Origin: Pseudomonadaceae bacterium UBA836
Lineage (GTDB): Bacteria; Pseudomonadota; Gammaproteobacteria; Pseudomonadales; Pseudomonadaceae
Assembly: GCA_002296055.1 (NCBI GenBank)
Contig: DBHE01000152.1
Coordinates: 1-15,274 of the forward strand
Reading direction: 5' to 3'
DNA length: 15,274 bases
A program made the translations under genes and the position numbers. The notes beneath the pieces were generated by a model. It did no database searches. It was not told the DNA's origin and was given only the letters and a program-made list of their open reading frames with translations. This document shows, piece after piece, positions 1-7,370 of this stretch; the first letter of the stretch is position 1, and each line of letters starts with the position of its first letter.

Positions 1-245
1 TCCTCGATGGCCACCGCGATGCGGATGGAGTTTCCGAGGTTGGCGAGATCGTCCTGGTGCTCGAGCATGTTGACAATGTACGGGTGCTCAAGCGGGATCA
101 TCTTGGCGAAGCTGGTATCAGGGCGTACTTGCAGCGCCTGATAACCAAGAAACAGTGAAACAAGGGTAAACAGAATCACCACTGCAAGGCGGTTGTTAAA
201 TACCAACCGCTCCATGAAGGGCGCATCTTTCTGGTCAAAGGACAT
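1..245 (-). CDS. RND/MMPL-type exporter, N-terminal fragment
   Basis: Only the first 81 codons are in the window; the gene runs off the left edge. The protein starts MSFDQKDAPFMERLVFNNR, followed by one hydrophobic segment (about residues 20-37) and then a periplasmic-looking stretch with RPDTSFAKMIP and EHPYIVNML. That layout, with a first transmembrane helix near the N-terminus followed by a 'pDtsf..miP..hpyi' element, is what I know from the RND superfamily exporters of the MMPL/'predicted exporter' type, which move lipids or hydrophobic molecules across the inner membrane. The ATG is preceded by AGGAG with 7 nt spacing. It lies 27 nt downstream of the YCF48-like gene and is surely in the same operon. 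Substrate unknown; family call moderately sure because most of the protein is missing. Confidence 0.7.
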   Translation of the reverse strand, partial: MSFDQKDAPFMERLVFNNRLAVVILFTLVSLFLGYQALQVRPDTSFAKMIPLEHPYIVNMLEHQDDLANLGNSIRIAVAIE

Positions 246-272
246 CCAGATTCTCCTGGCTTGTAATTATTA

Positions 273-1400
273 TCAGTGCGCGTGCAGTGCGTCGGCAGGC
301 ATGGTGACAACACCATGCTGGCCCACCAGCAGCAGTTCGCCGTTGGTCAACACACGGGCCGAAGCCAGTGCCACACGGTCCGGACGGGTCATAACATCGA
401 AGCTGCGGCCGCCATTATCACTGGTGACAACTACGCCACCGGCGCCCACTACCGCAACCGCGCCACCAGCAGACACGCCACCACCCAGCAGCGTCGCCTC
501 CAGCGGGCCATTGTTGGGGGTGTTCAGCTCCACTTGCTGCCAGCTGTCACCAAAGTCGGTGGAACGGAACATGTTGCCCCGCAGTCCCCAGACCAGCACC
601 ACATTATTTTGCGCGGTGCCGGAAACGCCAAACCAGGAGCCGTCATAGGGCAGATCGGTGAGGGTTTCCCAGGTGTCGCCGAAATCAGCTGAGCGGTACA
701 ACGTACCCATTTCACCAGCGATGAACAGACCAGCGCCCTTGACCTCAGCCATGGCGTTGTAGTGGAAGCCATCGGGGTTATCGATGTCGTAGGTGCGGTC
801 TTCCCAGGTTTCACCGCCATCATCGGTACGCAGGAAGGTGCCGTAGGCGCCGATAGCAAAGCCGGTGTTCGCGTCGCGGAACCATACATCCATCAAGGGG
901 CGCTCCAGCAGACTGGGGCCATCCGGGTCAACCGGCTGATCCAGTTCCGGGTCGCGATACTGCATCGCCCAGGTGGCGCCGCCATCGGTGGTATTGAGAA
1001 TCAGAGAGTCATGACCCACCGCCCAGCCGCGCTTGTCATCAACGAAGTATACGGCGGTCAGCAGCTGGCGCACCGGCACCTCGGCCTGGCTCCAGCTTTT
1101 ACCTTGATCATCGGAGTAGACGATGTGGCCACGACTACCGACAGCAACCAGACGGTCGCCAACAACGGCTGCGTCAATCAGCAGCGTGTGGGAAGCCAAT
1201 GGCGATTGAATAGCCGGTTTTACCGCTTCTCCGACCGTGTCATTTGCCTGAACGGCAGCAGAACCAAGCGCGCCCAAGCCGGACAACATAACGGCAGAGG
1301 CCAACGCAGAGACAGAAAACGCTTTCTTGAGATACGAACCCTGCAGTGAAACAACTGCGCAGGTTGCGAGTGAAGCGCGCCAGTTAGACGGCTTACGCAT
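273..1400 (-). CDS. Exported YCF48-like beta-propeller protein
   Basis: The product has 375 aa from the ATG at 1400. An upstream in-frame GTG at 1409 exists, but the Shine-Dalgarno GAGGGG sits 8 nt before the ATG. A hydrophobic stretch at residues 28-50 ending in AAVQA suggests a signal peptide cleaved near residue 52, after an unusually long N-region. The mature part carries six Asp-box (BNR) motifs of the form S/T-x-D-x-G-x-S/T-W/F at about residues 96, 137, 192, 237, 280 and 327 (for example SDDQGKSW, NTTDGGATW, STDFGDSW). These mark a six- or seven-bladed beta-propeller of the YCF48/HCF136 type. That family is named for photosystem II assembly, which cannot apply here. The position next to an RND exporter suggests a periplasmic partner or assembly factor for that transporter or its cargo (inference). 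Family call secure, function unknown. Confidence 0.88.
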   Translation of the reverse strand: MRKPSNWRASLATCAVVSLQGSYLKKAFSVSALASAVMLSGLGALGSAAVQANDTVGEAVKPAIQSPLASHTLLIDAAVVGDRLVAVGSRGHIVYSDDQGKSWSQAEVPVRQLLTAVYFVDDKRGWAVGHDSLILNTTDGGATWAMQYRDPELDQPVDPDGPSLLERPLMDVWFRDANTGFAIGAYGTFLRTDDGGETWEDRTYDIDNPDGFHYNAMAEVKGAGLFIAGEMGTLYRSADFGDTWETLTDLPYDGSWFGVSGTAQNNVVLVWGLRGNMFRSTDFGDSWQQVELNTPNNGPLEATLLGGGVSAGGAVAVVGAGGVVVTSDNGGRSFDVMTRPDRVALASARVLTNGELLLVGQHGVVTMPADALHAH

Positions 1401-1465
1401 AAACACCACCCCTCTTTGTTTTTATAGGTGTTGCTCCGCTACGGGAAGCATGTTGTCGCCACATG

Positions 1466-1487
1466 GCGCCTGCTGCAGCGCAGGCGC
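1466..1487 (-). promoter_or_regulatory. Hairpin in the 5' leader of the YCF48-like gene
   Basis: GCGCCTGC (1466-1473) and GCAGGCGC (1480-1487) form a perfect 8-bp stem around a 6-nt loop. It lies between the proposed promoter (1520-1548) and the start codon at 1400, so it would be in the 5' untranslated RNA. No U-tract follows, so it is not an intrinsic terminator. It could stabilise the mRNA or be bound by a regulator; function unknown. Confidence 0.4.
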
Positions 1488-1519
1488 AGCCATGCAGTCA
1501 TTCCGCCAGCGGACATCGC

Positions 1520-1548
1520 ATATTAGAGACCTGCAAGGCGGGGCACAA
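1520..1548 (-). promoter_or_regulatory. Candidate promoter for the YCF48-RND operon
   Basis: On the minus strand TTGTGC (-35, 1543-1548) and TAATAT (-10, 1520-1525) are separated by exactly 17 bp. They match the sigma-70 consensus at 3/6 and 4/6 positions, so this is a weak candidate. An AT-rich block lies just upstream (about 1559-1580). It is the best placed pair in the 270-nt gap between pepN and the YCF48-like gene. Confidence 0.3.
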
Positions 1549-1611
1549 ATACCTCTCGGTAATTTTTTATTAAAATTTCACACTTGCGCGTGCTGAGTAA
1601 CTCATTTATCG

Positions 1612-1664
1612 ACGGCGAGTTCAAGAGCCGCGTGCCAGACGGCTGGCGGACGTGAACTCGCCGT
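1612..1664 (-). terminator. Long stem-loop downstream of pepN
   Basis: CGGCGAGTTCA (1613-1623) is the exact reverse complement of TGAACTCGCCG (1653-1663), and A1612/T1664 adds a pair. The enclosed segment (1628-1649) can fold into a second smaller stem (CCGC/GCGG and GCC/GGC around AGAC). The structure begins 6 nt after the pepN stop codon at 1671-1673. There is no T-tract on the minus-strand side, so it is not a textbook intrinsic terminator; it may be an mRNA 3'-end stabiliser or a factor-dependent end. Confidence 0.45.
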
Positions 1665-1670
1665 TACCGG

Positions 1671-4322
1671 TCAGGCCAGCGACTTGCTGACCACCTCATA
1701 GACATCCGGCGACAACTTCTCGGCCAGAATGCGCGACAGCTGCTCACGCATCAGCGCCTGACGCTCGTCATCAAACTTGCGCCAGCGGCTCAGCGGCGTC
1801 ACCAGGCGCGAGGCAATCTGCGGATTGCTGCGGTCCAGCTCGATGATGCGATCAGCCAGGAAGGCGTAGCCGCTGCCGTCGATGGCGTGGAAGTTGGCAA
1901 GGTTCTGGTTAACGAAAGCGCCAATCAGCGCACGCACCTTGTTCGGGTTGCGCATCGTAAACAGCGGATGCTCCATCAGTTTCTGCACCCGCTCCAGAGC
2001 GCCCGGCTGGGAGGCCATGGCCTGCACGCTGAACCACTGGTCCATCACCAGCGGATAAGCGGCCCAACGCTCGGCAAAGTCGGCCAAGGCCGCTTCACGC
2101 TGTTGCTCAAAGGGTGAGTTAACCAGCGCCACCAGCGCAGCCTGACGATCAGTCATATTGCTGGCCTCAACAAACTGGCGCACACACCAGTTCAGCACCT
2201 CCTGTTCACCGGTCAGCATCAAATAACCCAGCAGGCTGTTCTTCAGGCTGCGGTCAGCCATCGCCGATGCGCTGGGGCTGAACTCCCCTGCCCCGGCCGC
2301 TACCAGGGCCTGGTAGCGGGCAGCCATGTCGTCACGCAGGGCCACCGCCAGTGCGCGGCGCAGCCACTCACGGACAAAGTGAATAGCATCAACGTCCGCC
2401 ACCTCGGCCAGCTCAACCAGATAGGCCTCAGACGGCAGGCGAATGATCTCTGCCGCCATGGCGGCGTCCAGCTCGGCATCGCTGATCACGGTGCGCATCA
2501 CCTCGACCAGGCGCTGATCCAGATTCAGCGGGCGACCGGCCCGGTGAATATCCACCAGCCCCTGCAAAACGTCTACCGCAAGGCCTTGGGCCGCCTCCCA
2601 GCGGTTGAAACCATCCGGGTCGTGCTTGGCCAGGAAGACGCGATCATCCCGGCTGTAGGGATAGCTCAACTTGACCGGCGCAGAGAAACCGCGCAGCAAG
2701 GATGGCAGCGGACAGGTCGGCACATTCTCGAAAACCAGCGTCTGCTCCGCTTCGGTGATCGATACGACGGCCTCGGTACCCAGCGCCTCGCCATTGAGCT
2801 GCAGCGTCATCTCTTTGCCGTCGCGGTCCAACAGCGCCATACGCACCGGAATCACTTGCGGCAGCTTGTCAGGCTGGCCCGGTGTTGGCGGGCAGACCTG
2901 GTTGAAGTGCAGGCGGTATTCGCGGCGCGCGGCGTCATACTCGCTGGTGACGCTCACGCGCGGAGTGCCGGCCTGGCTGTACCAGCGCTTGAACTGCGTA
3001 AAGTCAGCGCCATTGGCGTCTTCCAGTGCCTTGATAAAGTCGTCGCAGGTGACTGCCTGGCCGTCGTGGCGCTCGAAGTACAAGTCGGTGCCCTTGCGAA
3101 AGCCCTCCTCGCCCAGCAGCGTGTGCAGCATGCGCACCACCTCTGCGCCCTTCTCATAGACGGTCAGGGTGTAGAAGTTGGAAATCTCGATAAAGGAATC
3201 CGGGCGAACCGGGTGCGCCATAGGGCCGGCGTCTTCGGCAAACTGGTTGGCACGCAGGAAAGTAACGTCCTCGATGCGCTTGACCGTGCGCGAGTTCATG
3301 TCAGCGGAGAACTCGGAGTCGCGGAAGACAGTGAAGCCTTCTTTCAGCGACAGCTGGAACCAGTCACGGCAGGTAACCCGGTTACCGGACCAGTTGTGGA
3401 AATATTCGTGCGCGACCACCGCCTCGACCCGCTGGAAGGCCATGTCGGTCGCTGTGTCTTGATGCGCGAGCACACAGCTGGAGTTGAAGATATTGAGGCC
3501 CTTGTTCTCCATCGCGCCCATGTTGAAGTCATTGACCGCGACGATCATGAAGATATCCAGATCGTACTCACGGCCGTAGACCTCTTCATCCCAGCGCATG
3601 GAGCGCTTGAGGCTGTCCATGGCGTGGTCGCACTGGGTGCGGTTTTCCGGCTCGACGTAAATGCGCAGGTCAATCTCGCGCCCGCTCATGGTGGTAAAGC
3701 TGTCCTGCAGCAGGCAGAGGTCACCGGCGACCAGGGCGAACAGGTAGGCCGGTTTGGGGAACGGATCTTCCCAGCTGACCCAGTGGCGACCACCCTCGTG
3801 CTCGCCGGAAGCAATCGGGTTGCCGTTAGACAGCAGCACCGGGTAGCGCTCGCGCTCGGCAATGACCGTGGTGGTGAAGCGGCTCATTACGTCCGGGCGG
3901 TCGAGATAGTAGGTAATCTTGCGAAAGCCTTCAGCCTCGCACTGGGTGCAGAACATGCTGCCGGATTTGTACAGCCCTTCCAGCGCGGTGTTGTTCTGCG
4001 GTTCGATGCGGGTGGTCAGCGCCAGCTCAAAGGTCGCGGCCGCTGGCTGCAGGCTAAGGCTGTCGTCGTCGACCTGATAGTCACCCTCGCCCAGCTCGCG
4101 CTCATCCAGCACCACCTTGAGCAGCGCCAGCTCCTGGCCATGCAGCGTGAGCGCAGGCAGCGCGCCCTCGCCGTGCAGGTCGCTGTTCAGACGCAGGGCC
4201 AGGCGGCTGTGCACCAGCGCGTGGTCTTCGAACAGTTCAAAGGTCAGCTGGGTCTCGTCGATCCAGTAATCCGGCGCTTTGTAGTCCTTGAGGTAAATCG
4301 TCTTGGGTTGTTCGGTACGCAT
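1671..4322 (-). CDS. pepN: Aminopeptidase N (M1 family)
   Basis: The product has 883 aa, a usual length for gammaproteobacterial PepN. This cytoplasmic zinc exopeptidase removes N-terminal residues from peptides in the last steps of protein breakdown. All hallmark residues are present: the substrate-binding GAMEN motif at residues 269-273, the zinc site HEYFH at 305-309 with the third ligand Glu328 in LKEG, and the catalytic Tyr389 in TVYEKG. The C-terminal half (about 540-880) is the helical domain with FxxxNPNKVRALIGAF near 800. The ATG at 4322 has GGAG 7 nt upstream. It is the last gene of the nadK run. The 81-nt gap before it contains two GC-rich hairpins, so it may also have its own transcription start. 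Nothing is broken or missing. Confidence 0.97.
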   Translation of the reverse strand: MRTEQPKTIYLKDYKAPDYWIDETQLTFELFEDHALVHSRLALRLNSDLHGEGALPALTLHGQELALLKVVLDERELGEGDYQVDDDSLSLQPAAATFELALTTRIEPQNNTALEGLYKSGSMFCTQCEAEGFRKITYYLDRPDVMSRFTTTVIAERERYPVLLSNGNPIASGEHEGGRHWVSWEDPFPKPAYLFALVAGDLCLLQDSFTTMSGREIDLRIYVEPENRTQCDHAMDSLKRSMRWDEEVYGREYDLDIFMIVAVNDFNMGAMENKGLNIFNSSCVLAHQDTATDMAFQRVEAVVAHEYFHNWSGNRVTCRDWFQLSLKEGFTVFRDSEFSADMNSRTVKRIEDVTFLRANQFAEDAGPMAHPVRPDSFIEISNFYTLTVYEKGAEVVRMLHTLLGEEGFRKGTDLYFERHDGQAVTCDDFIKALEDANGADFTQFKRWYSQAGTPRVSVTSEYDAARREYRLHFNQVCPPTPGQPDKLPQVIPVRMALLDRDGKEMTLQLNGEALGTEAVVSITEAEQTLVFENVPTCPLPSLLRGFSAPVKLSYPYSRDDRVFLAKHDPDGFNRWEAAQGLAVDVLQGLVDIHRAGRPLNLDQRLVEVMRTVISDAELDAAMAAEIIRLPSEAYLVELAEVADVDAIHFVREWLRRALAVALRDDMAARYQALVAAGAGEFSPSASAMADRSLKNSLLGYLMLTGEQEVLNWCVRQFVEASNMTDRQAALVALVNSPFEQQREAALADFAERWAAYPLVMDQWFSVQAMASQPGALERVQKLMEHPLFTMRNPNKVRALIGAFVNQNLANFHAIDGSGYAFLADRIIELDRSNPQIASRLVTPLSRWRKFDDERQALMREQLSRILAEKLSPDVYEVVSKSLA

Positions 4323-4338
4323 GTCAGAGCTCCGCTGC

Positions 4339-4390
4339 GGCCGAGGTCGGCCGGTGAAATCATGTTCGGCCGCCCCGCTGCAGGGCGGCC
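4339..4390 (-). other. Two GC-rich hairpins between DUF2797 gene and pepN
   Basis: GGCCGCCC (4368-4375) pairs with GGGCGGCC (4383-4390) around a 7-nt loop, and GGCCG (4339-4343) pairs with CGGCC (4348-4352) around AGGT. Both lie in the 81-nt gap between the DUF2797 stop codon and the pepN start. No T-run follows on the minus strand. They could act as a partial transcription barrier or as RNA processing sites setting pepN expression apart from the upstream genes. Confidence 0.4.
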
Positions 4391-4403
4391 CTGCCGTTAT
4401 GGC

Positions 4404-5246
4404 TCAACCGGCGCTGAAGGCCAGCTGGTAGGCGGTGTATTTGCGAATATTGATAACTGCAGTATCGAGCAGCAGGTACTGCCCCTTAATGCCAAGCAGT
4501 GTGCCTTCGAGCACCGGCTCCTTGTCCAGGTTGGCCGATTGCGGTTTGGCCACGTACTGCTCGACCGGATAACGAATCTGCAGCGCCTCGGCCTGGGGCA
4601 ACAGCTGAATCGCCTGCAAGCCGAAACGCGACTGCAGCTCAGTCAGGCCCGCCTCGGCGTTATCCAGCAGGCGATCGCGCTCGGCGCACAGGTCCAGCGG
4701 CTCGGGGTCACCCTTTAGCAGCGCGCGCCAGTTGGTCTTGTCTGCCACCTGTTGGCGCAGCAGGTCTTCCACCAGACCAGATTGCTGCCGGGTGGCTACG
4801 CGCAGGATCGGCAACGCCTGGGTGGCGCCCTGGTCAATCCAGCGGGTCGGAATCTGGGTGGCGCGGGTAATCCCCACCTTGAGCCCAGACGAGTTCGCCA
4901 GATAGACGATGTGATCGGTCATGCAAAACTGCTCACCCCAGGCCGGCTCGCGGCAGGTGCCCTGGTCGTAGTGGCACTTCTCCGGGCTCATGATGCAGAC
5001 GTCGCACTGTGCCAGCTTGGTAAAACACGGGTAGCAATAGCCCTGGCTGAAGCTTTTCTTGGTCTTGCGACCACAATGCACGCAATTGATGACGCCCAGC
5101 GCCTCCAGGCGCAGGGTCTTGCCAAGCAAGGCATTGAGCGGCACCTGCTCGTCGCCAATGGGCAAGCTGTAGGTAACCGGCGTCTCGGGCGACTCGAGCT
5201 GGCCGCGCATTTTGCTGACGCCGCCCTGAAACTGCAGCTGGCTCAA
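4404..5246 (-). CDS. DUF2797 family cysteine-rich protein
   Basis: The product has 280 aa, is predicted soluble, and its function is unknown. The start is a TTG at 5246 overlapping the stop codon of the DUF1315 gene (CATTGA). A Shine-Dalgarno-like CGGAGA lies about 7 nt upstream, which favours TTG over the internal ATG at 5210 (Met13). Residues 55-108 hold nine cysteines, including the pairs CVHC (55/58), CYPC (71/74) and CDVC (81/84) and then C91, C98 and C108; this looks like one or two structural zinc sites. After it comes HIVYLANSSGLKVGITR (residues 112-128) and then PTRWIDQGA (133-141), a pattern resembling the core of GIY-YIG domains (hydrophobic Y-L, K-V-G-x-T, R, Q). I read it as a zinc-ribbon plus GIY-YIG-like fold. 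The catalytic state is not evident, because the canonical metal-binding Glu is not identifiable by eye. Confidence 0.85.
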   Translation of the reverse strand: MSQLQFQGGVSKMRGQLESPETPVTYSLPIGDEQVPLNALLGKTLRLEALGVINCVHCGRKTKKSFSQGYCYPCFTKLAQCDVCIMSPEKCHYDQGTCREPAWGEQFCMTDHIVYLANSSGLKVGITRATQIPTRWIDQGATQALPILRVATRQQSGLVEDLLRQQVADKTNWRALLKGDPEPLDLCAERDRLLDNAEAGLTELQSRFGLQAIQLLPQAEALQIRYPVEQYVAKPQSANLDKEPVLEGTLLGIKGQYLLLDTAVINIRKYTAYQLAFSAG

Positions 5247-5509
5247 TGCAAGGTCTCCGAGCGGGTCGAAAACAGAATATTGGGGATTTCCTTCTCCTGC
5301 GACTTGCAGCCTTGCGGCCCCATGTATCCGGTGCGCTCCTCTTCCGGCAGATTGTCCTGCTCCCAGGCAATCATTGCCTGCAGGCAGAGTTCCTTCTGCT
5401 CACGCGTCAGCTTGCGCCCGTCAGGCCATTTGCCGATTTCCACGGCCAGCTTGAGGCTTTGATAGATTTCCGGGCTGATGTTTCGCAGCATCTCGACGAA
5501 GGTAGTCAT
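5243..5509 (-). CDS. DUF1315 (YeaC-like) small protein
   Basis: The product has 88 aa and starts MTTFVEMLRNISPEIYQ. An open frame continues upstream to 5671, but the ATG at 5509 has GGGAGA 6 nt before it and gives the normal family length (E. coli YeaC is about 90 aa). Family-typical stretches are LAVEIGKWPDGRKLT and QKELCLQAMIAWE, followed by LPEEERTGY. It is a small, charged, presumably cytoplasmic helical protein with no known biochemical role. Its stop codon overlaps the TTG start of the DUF2797 gene, which implies translational coupling. It starts 29 nt downstream of the rhomboid gene. Confidence 0.85.
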   Translation of the reverse strand: MTTFVEMLRNISPEIYQSLKLAVEIGKWPDGRKLTREQKELCLQAMIAWEQDNLPEEERTGYMGPQGCKSQEKEIPNILFSTRSETLH

Positions 5510-5538
5510 CGGGTCTCCCGCTGGATGAGTGAAAGTGG

Positions 5539-6387
5539 CTATTGTACCTGCCGCTGACGCTGCAACGCACCTGCCGCGGCGCCGATCAGGCAGCCCGTAA
5601 CAAAGCCGCTGACATGCGCGGCGTTGGCAATAGCGCCAAACCCCAGCAGCGTAATCAGACCGGTCATACACAGCACCAACCAGGCCAGCATCATGATGAT
5701 GACCCCACGAGGCAGATCAAAGAACACATTGGGAGCCAGCTTCTGATACAGCCAGCAGTAGCCAAGCAGGCCGTAGAGCACGCCAGACAAGCCGCCAAAC
5801 AGACTGCTATTGCCGCTCCACAGCCACTGGGCGGTATTGGAGACCAGCCCGATCAGCAGCGTCAAACCCAGCAGCCATAGCCCGCCGGAGCGCATTTCAA
5901 TGCGCCGCCCCAGCTCCCAGTACCAAAGCGCGTTGAACGCCAGATGCATAACGCCAAAATGCAGGAAGATCGGCGTTATCAAGCGCCACCACTGGGTCAT
6001 GTCCGGTTGTTCAGCCAGATAGCCGCTTGCCTCCAGCGGCGTAAAGGTAAACATCACCACCTGCCGCACATCACCGCCCAAACCGGTCAGCAACGCCACC
6101 ACGGCGGTGATTACCAGTACCGCCAGCGTCACCGGGATCAGGCGGTGCGCCTGACGCCAAAACTGTGCGGCCGGGCTCGGCGGACGCGGCGCGCCAGCGC
6201 TGTGGGGCAAGGCCTCAACACCCTGTTCATACAGGCTGCGCACGATCTGCGCACTGGCCTCGTCAACCACCCAGACCACCTGCTCGCCACGTTCCTCGGC
6301 AATCCGATGCACTACCCCACGGCTGCGCAGAAACTGCGCCAGCGGCGCCAGGTCTTCGTTCAGCGGGCAACTCAAGGCCTTCAGCAT
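5539..6387 (-). CDS. GlpG-like rhomboid intramembrane serine protease
   Basis: The product has 282 aa. Residues 1-70 form a soluble cytoplasmic N-terminal domain like that of E. coli GlpG. Six or so transmembrane segments follow from about residue 84. The active site is visible: GGLSGVLYG with the nucleophile Ser201 and the partner His258 in NAAHVSG. The oxyanion-region residues lie in FLHFGVMHLAFN (His143, His148, Asn152), and WELG closes that segment. It cleaves single-pass membrane proteins within the bilayer; the substrates are not known here. The ATG at 6387 is preceded by GAGGA with 5 nt spacing, and the gene lies 13 nt downstream of the metallophosphatase gene. I leave the symbol blank because orthology to glpG rather than another rhomboid cannot be settled by eye. 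Confidence 0.92.
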   Translation of the reverse strand: MLKALSCPLNEDLAPLAQFLRSRGVVHRIAEERGEQVVWVVDEASAQIVRSLYEQGVEALPHSAGAPRPPSPAAQFWRQAHRLIPVTLAVLVITAVVALLTGLGGDVRQVVMFTFTPLEASGYLAEQPDMTQWWRLITPIFLHFGVMHLAFNALWYWELGRRIEMRSGGLWLLGLTLLIGLVSNTAQWLWSGNSSLFGGLSGVLYGLLGYCWLYQKLAPNVFFDLPRGVIIMMLAWLVLCMTGLITLLGFGAIANAAHVSGFVTGCLIGAAAGALQRQRQVQ

Positions 6388-6400
6388 GACATTCCTCGAT

Positions 6401-7369
6401 TCAACTCATTCGCGGGACTTCGACCCAGACAAAATGATCGCGTTCCAGCTGGCGCTCGCCGCTCCAGCGGTACGCCACCAGCTTGCCGTACTTCACAGCG
6501 CTGTAGTCCAGGCACGCCAGGTTGGGCCGAATGGGTTGCGGGCGACCCTGCTGCCAATAGTGTCCAACGAAAAGCAACGGGTCGTGCTGGCGATACAGCA
6601 TCAATGCGTCCTTCTGCTGCTCAGTCAGCGGCTTTTGCGCTACGGGCTCAGGCAAGGCATCAGGCTGAAACACCACATCACCGTAGGTTTCGGGCGACTC
6701 TTCCCAGAACTTGGTGCGGAAAAAGGCGCGGGTAAAGCCGTCCTTGCCGGTCATGGTGATGCCGTGTGGCAGGCGCATGTCAGTGCCGCGCAGCAGGCGG
6801 TCAAAGGCTTGCGCGGCAAAACTGCTCCAATCCGCCGAGGCCAGCAAAAAATCCTGATCGATTCGGCCGTCCGGGTACTGCGCCCGCAGCGGCTCAATCA
6901 GGCTGCTGTCCCAGCAGGCATGCACCAATCGAAACGGCCCCATATCAAGAAACAACGGCAGCTCGGCAAACCAGTCAACAAACTCGCGCCACTCCTGTGG
7001 CCAGGCCTCAAACTGCGCCAGGGTATCGCCAATCAATCGGTGATGCCGCTCGGTATGTTCACGCAGATAGGTACGCTGGCTGTCGGCCGGCGCCGGGGTT
7101 TCCCAACACAGGGCATTAAACTCATGGTTACCCATGATGCAGTGGGCCTGCCCCGCCTCAACCATGTCGCGCACCAGGTGCAGGGCCTCACGAATGCGCG
7201 GACCACGATCAATGATGTCACCGAGAAACAGTGCCTGCCTGCGCGGATGCTGCCAGACGCCATTCAAACGGTGGTAGCCCATTTGCTCCAGCAGCCGCTC
7301 CAGGGTGTGCGCACAACCGTGCACATCGCCAATGATGTCGTAGCCGCGGGCAAGCTCGGCGCTGTCCAC
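6401..7369 (-). CDS. Calcineurin-like metallophosphatase
   Basis: The product has 322 aa from a GTG start at 7369; CGGAG lies 7 nt upstream, overlapping the end of nadK. Motifs of the PPP/calcineurin-like fold appear in order: DVHG (Asp15, His17), GDIIDRGP (Asp51, Arg55), GNHE (residues 80-83), a histidine in RLVHACW (His150) and GHYW (His270). All metal ligands expected for a dinuclear-metal phosphoesterase are therefore present. The DVHG/GDIIDRGP form is the one found in Ser/Thr protein phosphatases and in ApaH/PrpE-type nucleotide phosphatases. The substrate is unknown. Only one base separates this gene from the nadK stop codon, so the two are almost certainly co-translated. A role on a nucleotide or NAD(P)-related substrate is a reasonable guess but is only inference from position. 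Confidence 0.9.
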   Translation of the reverse strand: MDSAELARGYDIIGDVHGCAHTLERLLEQMGYHRLNGVWQHPRRQALFLGDIIDRGPRIREALHLVRDMVEAGQAHCIMGNHEFNALCWETPAPADSQRTYLREHTERHHRLIGDTLAQFEAWPQEWREFVDWFAELPLFLDMGPFRLVHACWDSSLIEPLRAQYPDGRIDQDFLLASADWSSFAAQAFDRLLRGTDMRLPHGITMTGKDGFTRAFFRTKFWEESPETYGDVVFQPDALPEPVAQKPLTEQQKDALMLYRQHDPLLFVGHYWQQGRPQPIRPNLACLDYSAVKYGKLVAYRWSGERQLERDHFVWVEVPRMS

Positions 7370-7370
7370 C

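Noticed and set aside
2379..4718. 779-codon open frame on the plus strand, antisense to pepN and part of the DUF2797 gene
   Set aside because: It has no recognisable domain and crosses two well-supported genes on the other strand. Such frames arise from GC-rich codon bias.
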